Of a stretch of DNA of 64,000 nucleotides, positions 1 to 9,213 are shown piece after piece. The DNA lies in contig JAUHYP010000008.1 in NCBI GenBank assembly GCA_030426265.1, positions 47,903 to 111,902 on the forward strand. Direction: 5' to 3'. Numbering within the stretch: position 1 is the stretch's first letter; each line of letters opens with the position of its first letter. The notes under the pieces are model-generated. The model made no database searches, was not told where the DNA came from, and saw only the letters and a list, made by a program, of their open reading frames with translations. Made by a program: the position numbers and the translations under genes. This stretch comes from Gammaproteobacteria bacterium (GTDB taxonomy: Bacteria > Pseudomonadota > Gammaproteobacteria > Xanthomonadales > SZUA-36).

Positions 1-249
1 GATGGCGTTCTCGCCTTCCAGCACCTGGATCATCACCGGGCCCGACGTCATGAAGGCCACGAGGTCCTTGAAGAAGGGCCGTTCGCGGTGCACGTCGTAG
101 AAACCTTCGGCTTCGGACTGTGAAAGCTGCGCCATGCGCGCGGCCACGATCTTCAGGCCGGCTTTCTCGAAGCGGGTGTAAATTTCACCGATGACGTTCT
201 TCGCCACGGCGTCGGGCTTGATGATGGAGAGGGTGCGTTCGACGGACAC
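1..249 (-). CDS. ndk: Nucleoside diphosphate kinase, N-terminal part (3' end beyond window)
   Basis: NDP kinase transfers the gamma-phosphate of ATP to nucleoside diphosphates in the cytoplasm. The 83 visible residues begin with the family signature [17 protein letters not shown], including the conserved Lys of IIKPDAV (Lys11), and run through the [16 protein letters not shown] segment. The catalytic His lies past the window edge, so it cannot be checked. I chose the GTG at 247-249 because the homology starts there and an AAGGAA Shine-Dalgarno sequence precedes it by about 7 nt. It is transcribed divergently from fadE, and a terminator-like hairpin lies in its leader. Identity is secure; only truncation by the window limits it. 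Confidence 0.95.
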   Translation of the reverse strand, partial: MSVERTLSIIKPDAVAKNVIGEIYTRFEKAGLKIVAARMAQLSQSEAEGFYDVHRERPFFKDLVAFMTSGPVMIQVLEGENAI

Positions 250-295
250 GAAAGAATTCCTTGTAAGTAATTGATCTTCTGAGTTCTGAAAAATC

Positions 296-320
296 CGGAA
301 GCCGGTTACGGTGGCTTCCG
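296..320 (-). terminator. Terminator-like hairpin in the ndk leader
   Basis: The arms at 296-303 and 313-320 pair as an 8-bp stem (CGGAAGCC/GGCTTCCG) around a 9-nt loop. Read on the reverse strand the stem is followed after three bases by five T residues. It lies about 45 nt upstream of the ndk start with no reverse-strand gene just upstream, so it could be an attenuator of ndk or stop stray antisense transcription from fadE. Confidence 0.4.
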
Positions 321-402
321 CCTAAACCGCGTAATTTTAAGGCCCAGGGGCCGCGCCCGCAACGTCTGGCAGGCCGCGGCCGCGGCCGGATCGGTCGCCG
401 CC

Positions 403-432
403 TTGACCCTCCCGCGAGGGCCGCCCTAAGAT
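403..432 (+). promoter_or_regulatory. Candidate sigma-70 promoter of fadE
   Basis: TTGACC at 403-408 and TAAGAT at 427-432 are separated by 18 bp, about 90 bp before the fadE start. The spacer contains a small inverted repeat, CCCTC-CCGC-GAGGG (407-420), which could be an operator, although it matches no regulator site I know. Confidence 0.5.
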
Positions 433-524
433 GGCGGGGCCGGAAAGGGGACGGCCTGCAAGGCACCGGGAGCCTGGAGGCGCCATGCCCGCGCGCCCCC
501 GCGCCACCAACGACGGGGAACCGC

Positions 525-3020
525 ATGACCATCGTATTCCTGGCCATCATCGTGCTCACCCTGATGGTCCTGTCCTACAACCGCGTTCCCTTGCTGGTCT
601 GCGTCGGCATCCTTGCCGCCATCACCGTCATTCTCACAGAGCAACGCCTGGTCTGGCCGACGCCCTCCTGGTTCCGCTGGACCTACGGAATTCTCACCGT
701 CACGCTGCTGGGTTTCGGCATCAAGCCGCTGCGCCGCCTGCTGATCTCCAACCGCCTGCTCGGCCTGTACCGCAAGCTGCTTCCCAAGATGTCCGACACC
801 GAGCGCGAGGCGCTCGATGCCGGCACGGTGTGGTGGGAAGGCGAGATCTTCAGCGGGCGGCCCCGCTGGCGCCGGCTGCTCAAGGTTCCCCGCCCTTCCC
901 TGAGCGAACGCGAGCAGGCCTTCCTGGACGGCCCGGTTGAGAACCTCTGCCGCATGCTGAACGACTGGGAGATCTGCGACCACTACCGCAAGCTGCCCAA
1001 ACCCATCTGGGATTTCCTGAAGGAGCACCGCTTCTTCAGCATGATCATTCCAGAGGCCTATGGCGGCCTGGGCTTCTCCGCGCAGGGCAATTCCGCGGTG
1101 GTCATGAAACTCGCCAGCCGCAACCTCACCACCGCGGTCACGGTGATGGTGCCCAATTCCCTGGGGCCGGGCGAACTGCTCCTGCACTACGGCACGGACG
1201 AGCAGAAGGAGTACTACCTGCCCCGACTGGCCCGCGGCCAGGAAGTGCCCTGCTTCGCACTGACCGGGGTCAGCGCCGGTTCGGACGCGGCCGGCATGCC
1301 CGACGAGGGCATCGTCACCATGGGCGAGTTCGAAGGCCGCGAAGTCCTGGGCCTGCGCGTGAGCTGGAACAAGCGCTACATCACCCTGGCCCCGGTCGCG
1401 ACCGTGCTGGGGCTCGCCTTCCGCGTGAAGGACCCGGACGGCCTGCTCGGCGACCAGGAAGACCTCGGCATCACCTGCGCCCTGATCCCCACCGACACCC
1501 CGGGCGTGGAGATCGGCAACCGCCACCTGCCTATCGGCGCCGCCTTCCAGAACGGGCCCACCCGCGGCAAGGACGTGTTCATTCCGATGGAATGGGTGAT
1601 CGGCGGTCAGGCGCGCATCGGCCAGGGCTGGCGCATGCTGATGCAGTGCCTGGCGGCGGGTCGCGCCATCTCATTGCCTGCGCTGGGCACCTCCGGCGGC
1701 AAGATGTCCGCCCTGCTGACGGGCGCCTACGCGCGCATCCGCAAGCAGTTCGGCATCCCCATCGGCTACTTCGAGGGCGTCCAGGAGCCGCTGGCGCGCA
1801 TCGGCGGGCGCACCTATCGCATGGACGCGGCGCGGATGCTGGGGCTGGTGGCCCTGGACCTGGGCGAGAAGCCCAGCGTGATCTCGGCCATCCTCAAGTA
1901 CCAACTGACCGAGGGCAATCGCCAGACGCTAAACGACGCGATGGACGTGCACGGTGGCAAGGGCATCATCCAGGGCCCGAACAACTACCTGGCGCACGCC
2001 TACACCGCCCTGCCCGTCTCGATCACTGTCGAGGGCGCGAACATCCTCACGCGCTCGCTGATCATCTTCGGCCAGGGCGCCATCCGGGCCCATCCCTGGC
2101 TGCTCAAGGAAATGCAGGCCGCCCAGGGTCCGGCCAACACCCAGGCGCGGCGCGACTTCGACAACGCGCTGTTCTCGCACGTGGGCTGGACCATCAGCAA
2201 CGCGGTGCGCGCTTTCCTGCTGGGGGTGACGCTGTGCCGGGCGACCCGCACCGTGGTCCGTGCGCCCACCTCCCGCTATTTCCGCCAGCTCACCCGTATG
2301 AGCGCCGCCTTCGCCCTGGTCGCCGACGCGGTCCTGCTCACCCTGGGCGGGAAGTTCAAGTTCAAGGAGACGCTGTCCGGCCGATTCGCCGACGCGCTGA
2401 TCCATCTCTACCTCGCCAGCGCGGTGCTCAAGCGCTGGGAAGACGACGAACGACCGGAGGAAGACCTGCCGGTCGTGGCCTGGGCCGTGGAGGACAGCCT
2501 GCACACCATCCAGGAGAGCCTGCTGGGTGTGCTGCAGAATTTCCCGGTGCCGGGCCTGGGCGGCCTGCTGCACCTCATCGTCTTTCCCTTCGGCCGTTCC
2601 TACCGCCGGCCTTCCGACGCCACGGCGCAACGCGTTGCGCGGCTACTGATGGAGGAAAGCGACACCCGTGAACGCATCACCCGCGGCGTTTACCTCTCGG
2701 ACGCCGACGACGCCGCCGGGCGCGTGGCCGACGCCTTCCACCTGGTGCTGGCCTCCACCGAGGCGGAACAGGCGATCCGCAACGCCCTGGGCGAATCCGT
2801 GTCGCTGGACAACTACGAGCAACTGGTGAAGCGCGCCGTCGAGGCCGGGGTGATCAACGAGGAACAGGCGACCACCGTGCGCATGGCCCAGGAAGCATCG
2901 CTGAAGGTGGTTTCCGTCGACGATTTCCCGAAGACCCACATCGAGGGCTTCGACCTGCCCGCCTTCCGCCCTGCCATCCGCTCGTCCCGCAAGGACGATG
3001 CGAAGGTCGAGGCTTCCTGA
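525..3020 (+). CDS. fadE: FadE-type long-chain acyl-CoA dehydrogenase
   Basis: This flavoprotein catalyses the first dehydrogenation of fatty-acid beta-oxidation, making trans-2-enoyl-CoA. The 831-residue product is close to the length of E. coli FadE (814) and much longer than ordinary acyl-CoA dehydrogenases. It starts with hydrophobic segments (about residues 2-37 and 55-65), then has the dehydrogenase fold (PEAYGGLGFS, NSLGPGELLLHYGTDEQK, CFALTGVSAGSDAAG) and the long C-terminal region typical of FadE. The ATG at 525 follows a GGGGAA Shine-Dalgarno. It stands alone, with ndk divergent and a patatin convergent 35 bp downstream. It fits the lipid-turnover theme of the later wax-ester locus, but that link is inference. 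Confidence 0.95.
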   Translation: MTIVFLAIIVLTLMVLSYNRVPLLVCVGILAAITVILTEQRLVWPTPSWFRWTYGILTVTLLGFGIKPLRRLLISNRLLGLYRKLLPKMSDTEREALDAGTVWWEGEIFSGRPRWRRLLKVPRPSLSEREQAFLDGPVENLCRMLNDWEICDHYRKLPKPIWDFLKEHRFFSMIIPEAYGGLGFSAQGNSAVVMKLASRNLTTAVTVMVPNSLGPGELLLHYGTDEQKEYYLPRLARGQEVPCFALTGVSAGSDAAGMPDEGIVTMGEFEGREVLGLRVSWNKRYITLAPVATVLGLAFRVKDPDGLLGDQEDLGITCALIPTDTPGVEIGNRHLPIGAAFQNGPTRGKDVFIPMEWVIGGQARIGQGWRMLMQCLAAGRAISLPALGTSGGKMSALLTGAYARIRKQFGIPIGYFEGVQEPLARIGGRTYRMDAARMLGLVALDLGEKPSVISAILKYQLTEGNRQTLNDAMDVHGGKGIIQGPNNYLAHAYTALPVSITVEGANILTRSLIIFGQGAIRAHPWLLKEMQAAQGPANTQARRDFDNALFSHVGWTISNAVRAFLLGVTLCRATRTVVRAPTSRYFRQLTRMSAAFALVADAVLLTLGGKFKFKETLSGRFADALIHLYLASAVLKRWEDDERPEEDLPVVAWAVEDSLHTIQESLLGVLQNFPVPGLGGLLHLIVFPFGRSYRRPSDATAQRVARLLMEESDTRERITRGVYLSDADDAAGRVADAFHLVLASTEAEQAIRNALGESVSLDNYEQLVKRAVEAGVINEEQATTVRMAQEASLKVVSVDDFPKTHIEGFDLPAFRPAIRSSRKDDAKVEAS

Positions 3021-3054
3021 GCCAAGGCCGGCCGAACGGCGCAATGCAGGACGC

Positions 3055-4203
3055 TCAGGGCGCCGCGAAGAAATCCTTGATCCGCCGCGCCTGCGCCAGG
3101 CCGTCCGCGTGGCCGAGCCCGATCAGCGCACGGGTGTAGGACGCCTCGAACAGCAGGTAACTGGCCATGCGCCAGTCACGACCCCAGCCACCGAGGGTGC
3201 GCAGCAGCAACTTGACCGTCGCCGGCATGGATCCGGCGTGTTCGGCCGTCAGGGTGCGCAGGTCCTGGCTCGGGCGAATGACCAGCACGTCGATGGGCCG
3301 CAGGCCCGATTCAGCGCGCTGCGCCGGGTCCAGCAGCGACAGGGTGCGGTTGACCCGCTGCAGGCGAGCGATGTCGGCGTTGAGCGTGTCCATGAACACC
3401 GTGTCCAGCAGGTAACCGCCCACCTCGCCCGCGCCCGGGTAGCTCGCGGGCGTCGACGGTTCGGGGTCGGGCTTCTCGTCCCGGGTGCCGATCACCAGGA
3501 TGCGGTTCGCCCCCAGGTGGATGGCCGGGCTCAGTGGCGCTCCCATGCGCATGCCACCATCGCCGTAGTACTCGTTGCCCAGGCGCTGGGCGGGAAAGAT
3601 CATCGGCAGGGCCACCGAAGCCATGATGTGATCGACGCCCAGCCGGGCCGGCACGCCCCGGCGGCGGGTGCGCTGCCACGAGGAGATGTCCGGACGTCCC
3701 TGGAAAAAGGAGATGGCGCTGGCGCGGGTGTACGCCGATGCGGTGATGGCGGCGCCGCGCAGATGGCCGGCTTCGATGGCGTGCTCGATGCCCTCCAGTC
3801 TCAGTGCGCCCTCCAGCAGTTCGCGCAGCGGCTGGTTGTCGAGCAGCGCCCTGGGCGCCACGGGCAGCAGTCCGCCGGACGCCAGGGCCAGGAACCAGCG
3901 CAGGCTGGATCCGAGCACGGTCGCGACGTCGGTCCGGTAGATGCGGGCGCAGTTCAGGCCGGACCAGAATTCACTCAGCCGCTCGGCGCCGTACCCCAGG
4001 TCGCCGGCGTGGCTGGCCAGCACGGCGGCGTTCACCGCACCCGCGGAGGTGCCGCAGATAATCTGGAAGGGCGCGCAGCCGGGGCCGAGCACCTCCGCGA
4101 TGGCCTGCAGAACGCCCACCTGGTAAGCCCCGCGAGCGCCGCCGCCCGGCAACACCAGGCCGCAGGCCGACGAGGACTGGTTCTCCAGCGCTTCCGCTCC
4201 CAA
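3055..4203 (-). CDS. Patatin-like phospholipase (RssA/YchK type)
   Basis: Probable serine acyl hydrolase of the patatin family; the substrate is unknown. The N-terminus carries the oxyanion loop GGGARGAYQ (about residues 20-28) and the nucleophile motif GTSAG (Ser53), and a YYGDGGMR segment supplies the Asp of the Ser-Asp dyad. The 382-residue length suits the family. I chose the TTG at 4201-4203 because a strong GGAGG lies 9 nt upstream and the conserved region begins shortly after; the frame stays open further upstream but that extension looks non-coding. It is convergent with fadE and has no partner gene. No signal peptide is seen, so it is probably cytoplasmic or membrane-associated. Confidence 0.85.
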   Translation of the reverse strand: MGAEALENQSSSACGLVLPGGGARGAYQVGVLQAIAEVLGPGCAPFQIICGTSAGAVNAAVLASHAGDLGYGAERLSEFWSGLNCARIYRTDVATVLGSSLRWFLALASGGLLPVAPRALLDNQPLRELLEGALRLEGIEHAIEAGHLRGAAITASAYTRASAISFFQGRPDISSWQRTRRRGVPARLGVDHIMASVALPMIFPAQRLGNEYYGDGGMRMGAPLSPAIHLGANRILVIGTRDEKPDPEPSTPASYPGAGEVGGYLLDTVFMDTLNADIARLQRVNRTLSLLDPAQRAESGLRPIDVLVIRPSQDLRTLTAEHAGSMPATVKLLLRTLGGWGRDWRMASYLLFEASYTRALIGLGHADGLAQARRIKDFFAAP

Positions 4204-4289
4204 ACCGATCCGCCTCCCCTCGCACTCATCCTGCGCTGAGCCGCACCCTAAATCGCGGGACCGGGCTTGGCAACCGGGAAGTGGGTGGC

Positions 4290-4298
4290 TGATATACT
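4290..4298 (+). promoter_or_regulatory. Extended -10 promoter before the MoxR gene
   Basis: TGATATACT gives a TGn extension plus a good -10 hexamer (TATACT, 4293-4298). No -35 at standard spacing is evident (TTGGCA at 4267-4272 is 20 bp away). It lies about 120 bp before the chosen MoxR start and would drive the four-gene MoxR operon. Confidence 0.5.
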
Positions 4299-4416
4299 CG
4301 CCGGACTGCAACGCACCCCGCTGACACCGCCACCCGGATTCACTCCGGGGATCCCACGGGGTCGTGCCGCGCACGCGATCGCGGCGCGCAACCACCCGGC
4401 ACAGGACAGGCAGGCC

Positions 4417-5385
4417 ATGGACGCACTCGACACCGCCAAGCTCTCACCCCGCGAAGATGCCGCCGGCGACCGGCGCGACCGACTGTTCGCGGCCATGGAC
4501 ACCGTCAACGCCATCCTGCTGGGCAAGTCGCCCCAGGTGCAGCTGGCCTTCGGCTGCCTGCTCGCCCGCGGCCACCTGCTGATCGAAGACCTGCCCGGCG
4601 TGGGCAAGACCACCCTGGCCCACGCCCTGGCCACGGTGCTGGGCGCGGACTACCAGCGCATCCAGTTCACTTCCGACCTGATGCCGGCGGACATCCTGGG
4701 CGTGTCGGTCTACCGGCGCGACCAGGAGGCCTTCGAATTCCACCCCGGACCGATTTTCGCCGACGTGGTGCTGGCCGACGAGGTGAACCGCGCCACGCCC
4801 AAGACCCAGAGCGCGCTGCTCGAGGCCATGGCCGAGGGCCAGGTGACGATCGAGGGACGCACCCAGGCCCTGCCCGATCCCTTCTTCGTGATCGCTACCC
4901 AGAACCCGCTGGACCTGGTGGGCACCTACCCCCTGCCCGATTCGCAGCTCGACCGATTCCTGCTGTCCATCAGCCTGGGTTTTCCGGATCCCGAAGTGGA
5001 GCGCGAACTGCTCCTGAGCGAAGACCGCTCCAGCGTACTGGCGCGGACGCAAGCGGTCCTCTCGCCCGAAGACGTGCGTGCACTCCAGGCCGACTGCGCC
5101 CGCGTGCATGCCAGCGACGCATTGCTGTCCTACCTGCAGGCCCTGCTGGCCGAGACACGCAACAGCCGCTGGTTCGAGGTCGGGCTGTCGCCGCGAGCCG
5201 GCCTGGCGCTGCTGCGCTGCGCGCGCGCCCATGCCTTTCTCGAAGGCCGCGACTTCGTCGCACCGGAAGACATCAAGGCCGTGTTCCCCGGGCTGGCGCG
5301 CCACCGCATGACGGTGAGCCATGGGATGGAGGCCAGCGTGGAAGACCAGGTCGCCGGCCTGCTGCGGCAGGTCGCCGTGCCCTGA
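4417..5385 (+). CDS. MoxR-family AAA+ ATPase
   Basis: MoxR ATPases are chaperone-like AAA+ proteins usually encoded with DUF58 and transglutaminase proteins; their clients are mostly undefined. The 322-residue product shows Walker A GVGKTT (61-66), Walker B VVLADE (Glu122), the TPKTQSALLEAMAEGQV helix, sensor-1-like FFVIATQNP and the LDRFLL box. I start at the ATG at 4417, where homology begins; an in-frame upstream extension overlaps the candidate promoter. The DUF58 gene follows after 17 bp, so the two are surely co-transcribed. The family is certain and the function only general. Confidence 0.93.
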   Translation: MDALDTAKLSPREDAAGDRRDRLFAAMDTVNAILLGKSPQVQLAFGCLLARGHLLIEDLPGVGKTTLAHALATVLGADYQRIQFTSDLMPADILGVSVYRRDQEAFEFHPGPIFADVVLADEVNRATPKTQSALLEAMAEGQVTIEGRTQALPDPFFVIATQNPLDLVGTYPLPDSQLDRFLLSISLGFPDPEVERELLLSEDRSSVLARTQAVLSPEDVRALQADCARVHASDALLSYLQALLAETRNSRWFEVGLSPRAGLALLRCARAHAFLEGRDFVAPEDIKAVFPGLARHRMTVSHGMEASVEDQVAGLLRQVAVP

Positions 5386-5402
5386 TCGCAGCCGGTCCTC
5401 CC

Positions 5403-6497
5403 ATGGCTGCCCGACCCGTATCCCTGAACGCCTCCGGCCCGGTCCACCCGTCCGGTTCGGGGACCGATGCCATCGTGCGCCGTCGCCCGGACCCCTGGCT
5501 GGCGCCCCCGCCCGGTCCCCTGGGCCGGCGCCTGCGGCGCCTGTGGCCCACGGACCGGTTCCGATCCTGGGTCATCGCGCGCGTCAGGCGACGGCGGGAT
5601 TCGATCCGCCCGCCCCATGTGCTGGGATACCGCCAGGTGTTCATCCTGCCGACGATGTTCGGCGCGGGCTTCGCGCTGATGCTGGTGTTCACCGCACTCG
5701 GAGGCCTCAATTTCAACAACAACCTGGCCCTGCTGCTGGTGTTCGTCCTCGGCGCCCTGGCGCAGGCCACCACCCTGCTCGCCTATCGCGACCTCGCGGG
5801 GCTGGAAGTCGTTGCGGTGCGTGTCGACCCGGTGTTCGCCGGCGAACCGGCGCACCTGCACCTGGACTTGCGCAATCCGGAAGACCGCCATCGCTTCGCG
5901 GTGGAAGGCGCGCTGGCCACGGACCGTTCCGGCGATTGCCTGGACCTGGCCCCCAGCGGCGCCGGCAGTCTCGCCCTGTCCCTGCCGACACGACAACGCG
6001 GCTGGCTGGAACTCCCGCCCTTGCGCCTGCAGACACGCTACCCGCTGGGCCTGTTCCGGGCCTGGGCCTGGGTGTTCCCGGAAACCCGCTGCCTGGTCTA
6101 TCCACGCCCGGCCCAGGATCCGCCCCCGCTGCCCCAGACCGGCGCCGGACGGACCGGCCAGGCACGGCGCGGCGAGGGAGACCAGGTTTATGGCCTGCGC
6201 AACTACCGCGCGGGCGACCCGCTCAAGCACATCGCGTGGCGCACCAGCGCCCGCCACGACCAGCTCTACACGCGGCAGATGGAAGCTCCGCGCGAGGCGA
6301 ACTGCGTCCTGGACTTCCGCCGCCTGGACGGCCTGGACACCGAGCGTCGCCTGTCCGTACTCGCCGCCTGGGTGCTGATGGCCGAGCACCGGGCGCTCAG
6401 CTGGAGCCTGGAATTGCCCGGACTCACGGTTCCGGCCGCGACCGGGCCGGCGCATCGCGCCGCCTGTCTCGAAGCCCTGGCGCTGTTCGAGGGATGA
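5403..6497 (+). CDS. DUF58 domain membrane protein
   Basis: Partner of MoxR ATPases in many bacteria; molecular function not established. The 364-residue protein has a basic N-terminus, two membrane segments (about 77-97 and 108-128) and the DUF58 signature RNYRAGDPLKHIAWRTSAR (about 266-284). The sequence after that is shorter than in classic DUF58 proteins with a full vWA-like tail. It lies between MoxR and the transglutaminase gene, and its TGA overlaps the next ATG (ATGA at 6494-6497), implying translational coupling. Confidence 0.9.
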   Translation: MAARPVSLNASGPVHPSGSGTDAIVRRRPDPWLAPPPGPLGRRLRRLWPTDRFRSWVIARVRRRRDSIRPPHVLGYRQVFILPTMFGAGFALMLVFTALGGLNFNNNLALLLVFVLGALAQATTLLAYRDLAGLEVVAVRVDPVFAGEPAHLHLDLRNPEDRHRFAVEGALATDRSGDCLDLAPSGAGSLALSLPTRQRGWLELPPLRLQTRYPLGLFRAWAWVFPETRCLVYPRPAQDPPPLPQTGAGRTGQARRGEGDQVYGLRNYRAGDPLKHIAWRTSARHDQLYTRQMEAPREANCVLDFRRLDGLDTERRLSVLAAWVLMAEHRALSWSLELPGLTVPAATGPAHRAACLEALALFEG

Positions 6498-8470
6498 AGA
6501 CGCTGCGCCACAACCCCATGGCCTGGGTGATCGGCACCCTGCTGGTGGCCCTGTTGCCCCAGCTGGCCAGCATGCCGGCCCACCTCGTGGCCATCACCCT
6601 GGCGCCCATCGCCTGGCGCGGCGCGGCCGAGATCCGGGGCTGGCGGCCCCTGCCCACCTGGCTGCGGCTCGGCGTGACCCTGGCCACGCTCGTGGTGCTG
6701 GTGGGCACCTACGGCAACCTGCTGGGCCGCCGTGCGGCCGTGGGCCTGCTGAGCCTGATGCTGGCGCTCAAGCTGCTGGAGACCTTTCGCGCCCGGGACG
6801 CGCGCATCGTCGCCAGCCTGTCGCTGTTTCTCTGCGCGACGCAGTTCCTGTTCACCCAGGGGCTGGTGATGGTGGCCTACGGGGCGGCCTGCACCGTTGG
6901 CGCCCTGGTGGCGCTGGCGCTGATCGCCCGCCGGGAAGCTTTTGCCGTCAGCGCACGACCGGCGCCACCGGGACGCGGCGTGCTCGGCGAACTGGGCTTC
7001 GGCGCGCGGCTGGCGGCGCTGGCGGTGCCCCTGGCCCTGGCCCTGTTCCTGTTCTTTCCGCGCTGGGGCAGTCCCCTCTGGGGGGTGCCGGAGCGCTCGC
7101 TGGACGCCAAGTCCGGCCTTTCCGACTCCATGGCGCCGGGCACCATCCAGTCACTGTTCATGGACGACTCGCCCGCCTTCCGCGCCATCTTCGACGGCGA
7201 CCTGCCCCGTCGCCAGGACCTCTACTGGCGCGGGCCGGTGCTGTGGGAATTCGACGGGCGCCAATGGGAAACGTCCTGGATGGGCCGCAACCACCAGGCG
7301 GAACGGCTGCCGGACCCGGAGAGCGCGCCCTATCGCTACGAGGTGCAGCTCGAACCGCACGAGCGTCACTGGCTGTTCGCGCTGGACTACCCCGCCGTGA
7401 TCCCGCCGGAAGCGAATCGCCTCAGCCTGGACTACCAGCTGCTCACACGGCGCGGCGTGACCCGGCTCACGGCCTACGAGATGGTCTCGGACCCCGGTTT
7501 CATCGACTCACCGACGCTCAGGAACACCCTGCGCGGCATGGCCCTGGCCCTGCCCGACGATTTCAACCCCCGCACGCGGGAAATGATGGAACGCTGGCGC
7601 GCCGAGACCGACAACGACGCCACGCTGGTGCGGCGCGTGCTCGAGCACTTCAACCAGGAAGACTTCCGCTACACCCTTAACCCACCGCTGCTGTCGCGCC
7701 ATACCGTGGACGAGTTCCTGTTCGAGACCCGCGCCGGATTCTGCGAACACTACGCGTCCACCTTCGCGGTGATGATGCGCATGGCCGGCATCCCCTCGCG
7801 CGTGGTCACCGGGTACCAGGGCGGCTGGTACAACGAACTGGGCAACTACGTGCTGGTGCGCCAGTCCGACGCGCACGCCTGGGCGGAGGTGTGGCTGCCG
7901 GGCACCGGCTGGACCCGGATCGACCCCACCGCCGCGGTCGCGCCTTCGCGGGTGGAGCGCGGCGCCCTGGACGCGCTGGACGCCCGCCGCTACCTGTTCG
8001 ACTACGAATGGCTGCGGAATGTGCGCAACGCCTTCGACTGGGTGAACCGCGGCTGGAACGACTGGGTGATCGCCTTCGACGCCCGCCGCCAGTCCGGCCT
8101 GCTCGGCTTCATGGGCATCGGCCGGCTCGGAACGCGCGGCCTGGTCGCCCTGCTGGGCCTGTCCATGCTGGTCGCCGGCGCGCTGGTGGTGCCCTGGTTG
8201 TGGCGCCTGGGCCGCGATCGTGAACGCGACCCGGTGGTGCGGCAATGGCGCCGGTTCCTGGCCCGGCTGCGCAAGGCCGGCGCGCCGGTCACTGTCGCCA
8301 TGGGCCCACTGGAAGTGGCCCACGCCGCTGCCGGTCACCCCGGCCTGGACCCGGTGCGTGTGAGCCGCATCACGCAGTCTTACATGAACTTGCGGTACGC
8401 TTCCCGTGTCGAAGATCGCGAGATCCTGTTGCGCGAATTGAAGCGATTCCGGACCCGGAGCGAGACATGA
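6494..8470 (+). CDS. TgpA-like membrane transglutaminase (DUF3488 + transglutaminase core)
   Basis: Membrane protein resembling Pseudomonas TgpA, which has a periplasmic transglutaminase domain. The 658-residue product has about five N-terminal membrane helices (to about residue 190), a periplasmic domain with an intact catalytic triad, Cys417 (RAGFCEHYAS), His461 (SDAHAWAEV) and Asp477 (GWTRIDPT), then another membrane helix near 555-575 and a cytoplasmic tail. Its start overlaps the DUF58 stop and its stop overlaps the start of the lipoprotein gene. The natural substrate is unknown, but a cell-envelope role is likely from topology. Confidence 0.9.
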   Translation: MKTLRHNPMAWVIGTLLVALLPQLASMPAHLVAITLAPIAWRGAAEIRGWRPLPTWLRLGVTLATLVVLVGTYGNLLGRRAAVGLLSLMLALKLLETFRARDARIVASLSLFLCATQFLFTQGLVMVAYGAACTVGALVALALIARREAFAVSARPAPPGRGVLGELGFGARLAALAVPLALALFLFFPRWGSPLWGVPERSLDAKSGLSDSMAPGTIQSLFMDDSPAFRAIFDGDLPRRQDLYWRGPVLWEFDGRQWETSWMGRNHQAERLPDPESAPYRYEVQLEPHERHWLFALDYPAVIPPEANRLSLDYQLLTRRGVTRLTAYEMVSDPGFIDSPTLRNTLRGMALALPDDFNPRTREMMERWRAETDNDATLVRRVLEHFNQEDFRYTLNPPLLSRHTVDEFLFETRAGFCEHYASTFAVMMRMAGIPSRVVTGYQGGWYNELGNYVLVRQSDAHAWAEVWLPGTGWTRIDPTAAVAPSRVERGALDALDARRYLFDYEWLRNVRNAFDWVNRGWNDWVIAFDARRQSGLLGFMGIGRLGTRGLVALLGLSMLVAGALVVPWLWRLGRDRERDPVVRQWRRFLARLRKAGAPVTVAMGPLEVAHAAAGHPGLDPVRVSRITQSYMNLRYASRVEDREILLRELKRFRTRSET

Positions 8471-9075
8471 AACTGAAGACCCTCATCATCGTGACCGCGG
8501 CCGCTGCCCTGGCGGCCTGCAGCACCGTTCCCGAACCCTTGCAGGGCACCTACCCCGCCCTGACCCCGGAGGATGTCACCGCCCGTGACATCGGCCGCGA
8601 AGTGCGCTGGGGTGGCGTGATCATCGATGCACGGCCGGACGCCGACCGCACCTGTTTCGAAGTGCTGTCGCGCAATCTCGACCGTTCGATGCGACCCGCG
8701 GCCGAGGACCTGACCCAGGGCCGCTTCATTGCCTGCCGCGGAGGGTTCCTCGACCCCGAGGTGTTTGCCAAGGGACGGGAAATCACCCTGCTCGGCGAGG
8801 TCTCGGCACTGGACCAGCGCAAGATCGGCGAGTTCGACTACACCTACCCCGTGCTCTCCGCCGGCTTCATCACCCTGTGGCCGGAGCGGCCGGACGTGAT
8901 CATCAACAACTACGCCGACCCGTTCTACGACCCCTGGTACTGGGGCCCTTACTGGGGACCGCGCTACGGCCGTTACTGGGGTTACGGGCGCTACCCGTAC
9001 GGCTATGGCGGCCGCACCACGGTGCGCACCGGTGGCAGCACCGAACGCGTGGACGTGCCGGCTGACGTCAACTGA
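8467..9075 (+). CDS. Slp-family outer-membrane lipoprotein
   Basis: A 202-residue lipoprotein with lipobox LAAC (Cys18) after a short hydrophobic signal. The mature start STVPEPLQG and the following region (GREVRWGGVIID, CRGGFLDPEVFAKGREITLLGEV, YTYPVLSAGFITLWPER) match the Slp/YeaY family of starvation lipoproteins. Odd features are the C-terminal aromatic-rich tail, with repeated YWGPYW/RYWGYGRY motifs rich in Tyr, Trp and Gly, and its position: the ATG overlaps the TgpA stop (ATGA, 8467-8470). This ties an outer-membrane lipoprotein to the MoxR-DUF58-transglutaminase set. No Asp at +2 is seen (Ser19), consistent with outer-membrane sorting. Confidence 0.88.
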   Translation: MKLKTLIIVTAAAALAACSTVPEPLQGTYPALTPEDVTARDIGREVRWGGVIIDARPDADRTCFEVLSRNLDRSMRPAAEDLTQGRFIACRGGFLDPEVFAKGREITLLGEVSALDQRKIGEFDYTYPVLSAGFITLWPERPDVIINNYADPFYDPWYWGPYWGPRYGRYWGYGRYPYGYGGRTTVRTGGSTERVDVPADVN

Positions 9076-9132
9076 GCCTCGTCCAGGCCTCGAGCGAACG
9101 AAGGCGCCTGGCGGCGGCCGGGACCAACGGCA

Positions 9133-9162
9133 CTGACGCCCGGACCCGAGCCCTCCTATACT
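9133..9162 (+). promoter_or_regulatory. Candidate sigma-70 promoter before the DUF2461 gene
   Basis: CTGACG (9133-9138) and TATACT (9157-9162) are spaced by 18 bp and lie about 50 bp before the DUF2461 start. This separates the DUF2461-LemA-DUF2207 group from the MoxR operon upstream. Confidence 0.5.
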
Positions 9163-9213
9163 GGTCAGCGTCGTGAGGACCGGCCCGGCAGGGCGCAACG
9201 AGGGGGTTCAGAC

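Noticed and set aside
4267..4416. N-terminal extension of the MoxR ATPase
   Set aside because: The stretch overlaps a good extended -10 promoter and has no homology to MoxR proteins; the ATG at 4417 fits the family length.
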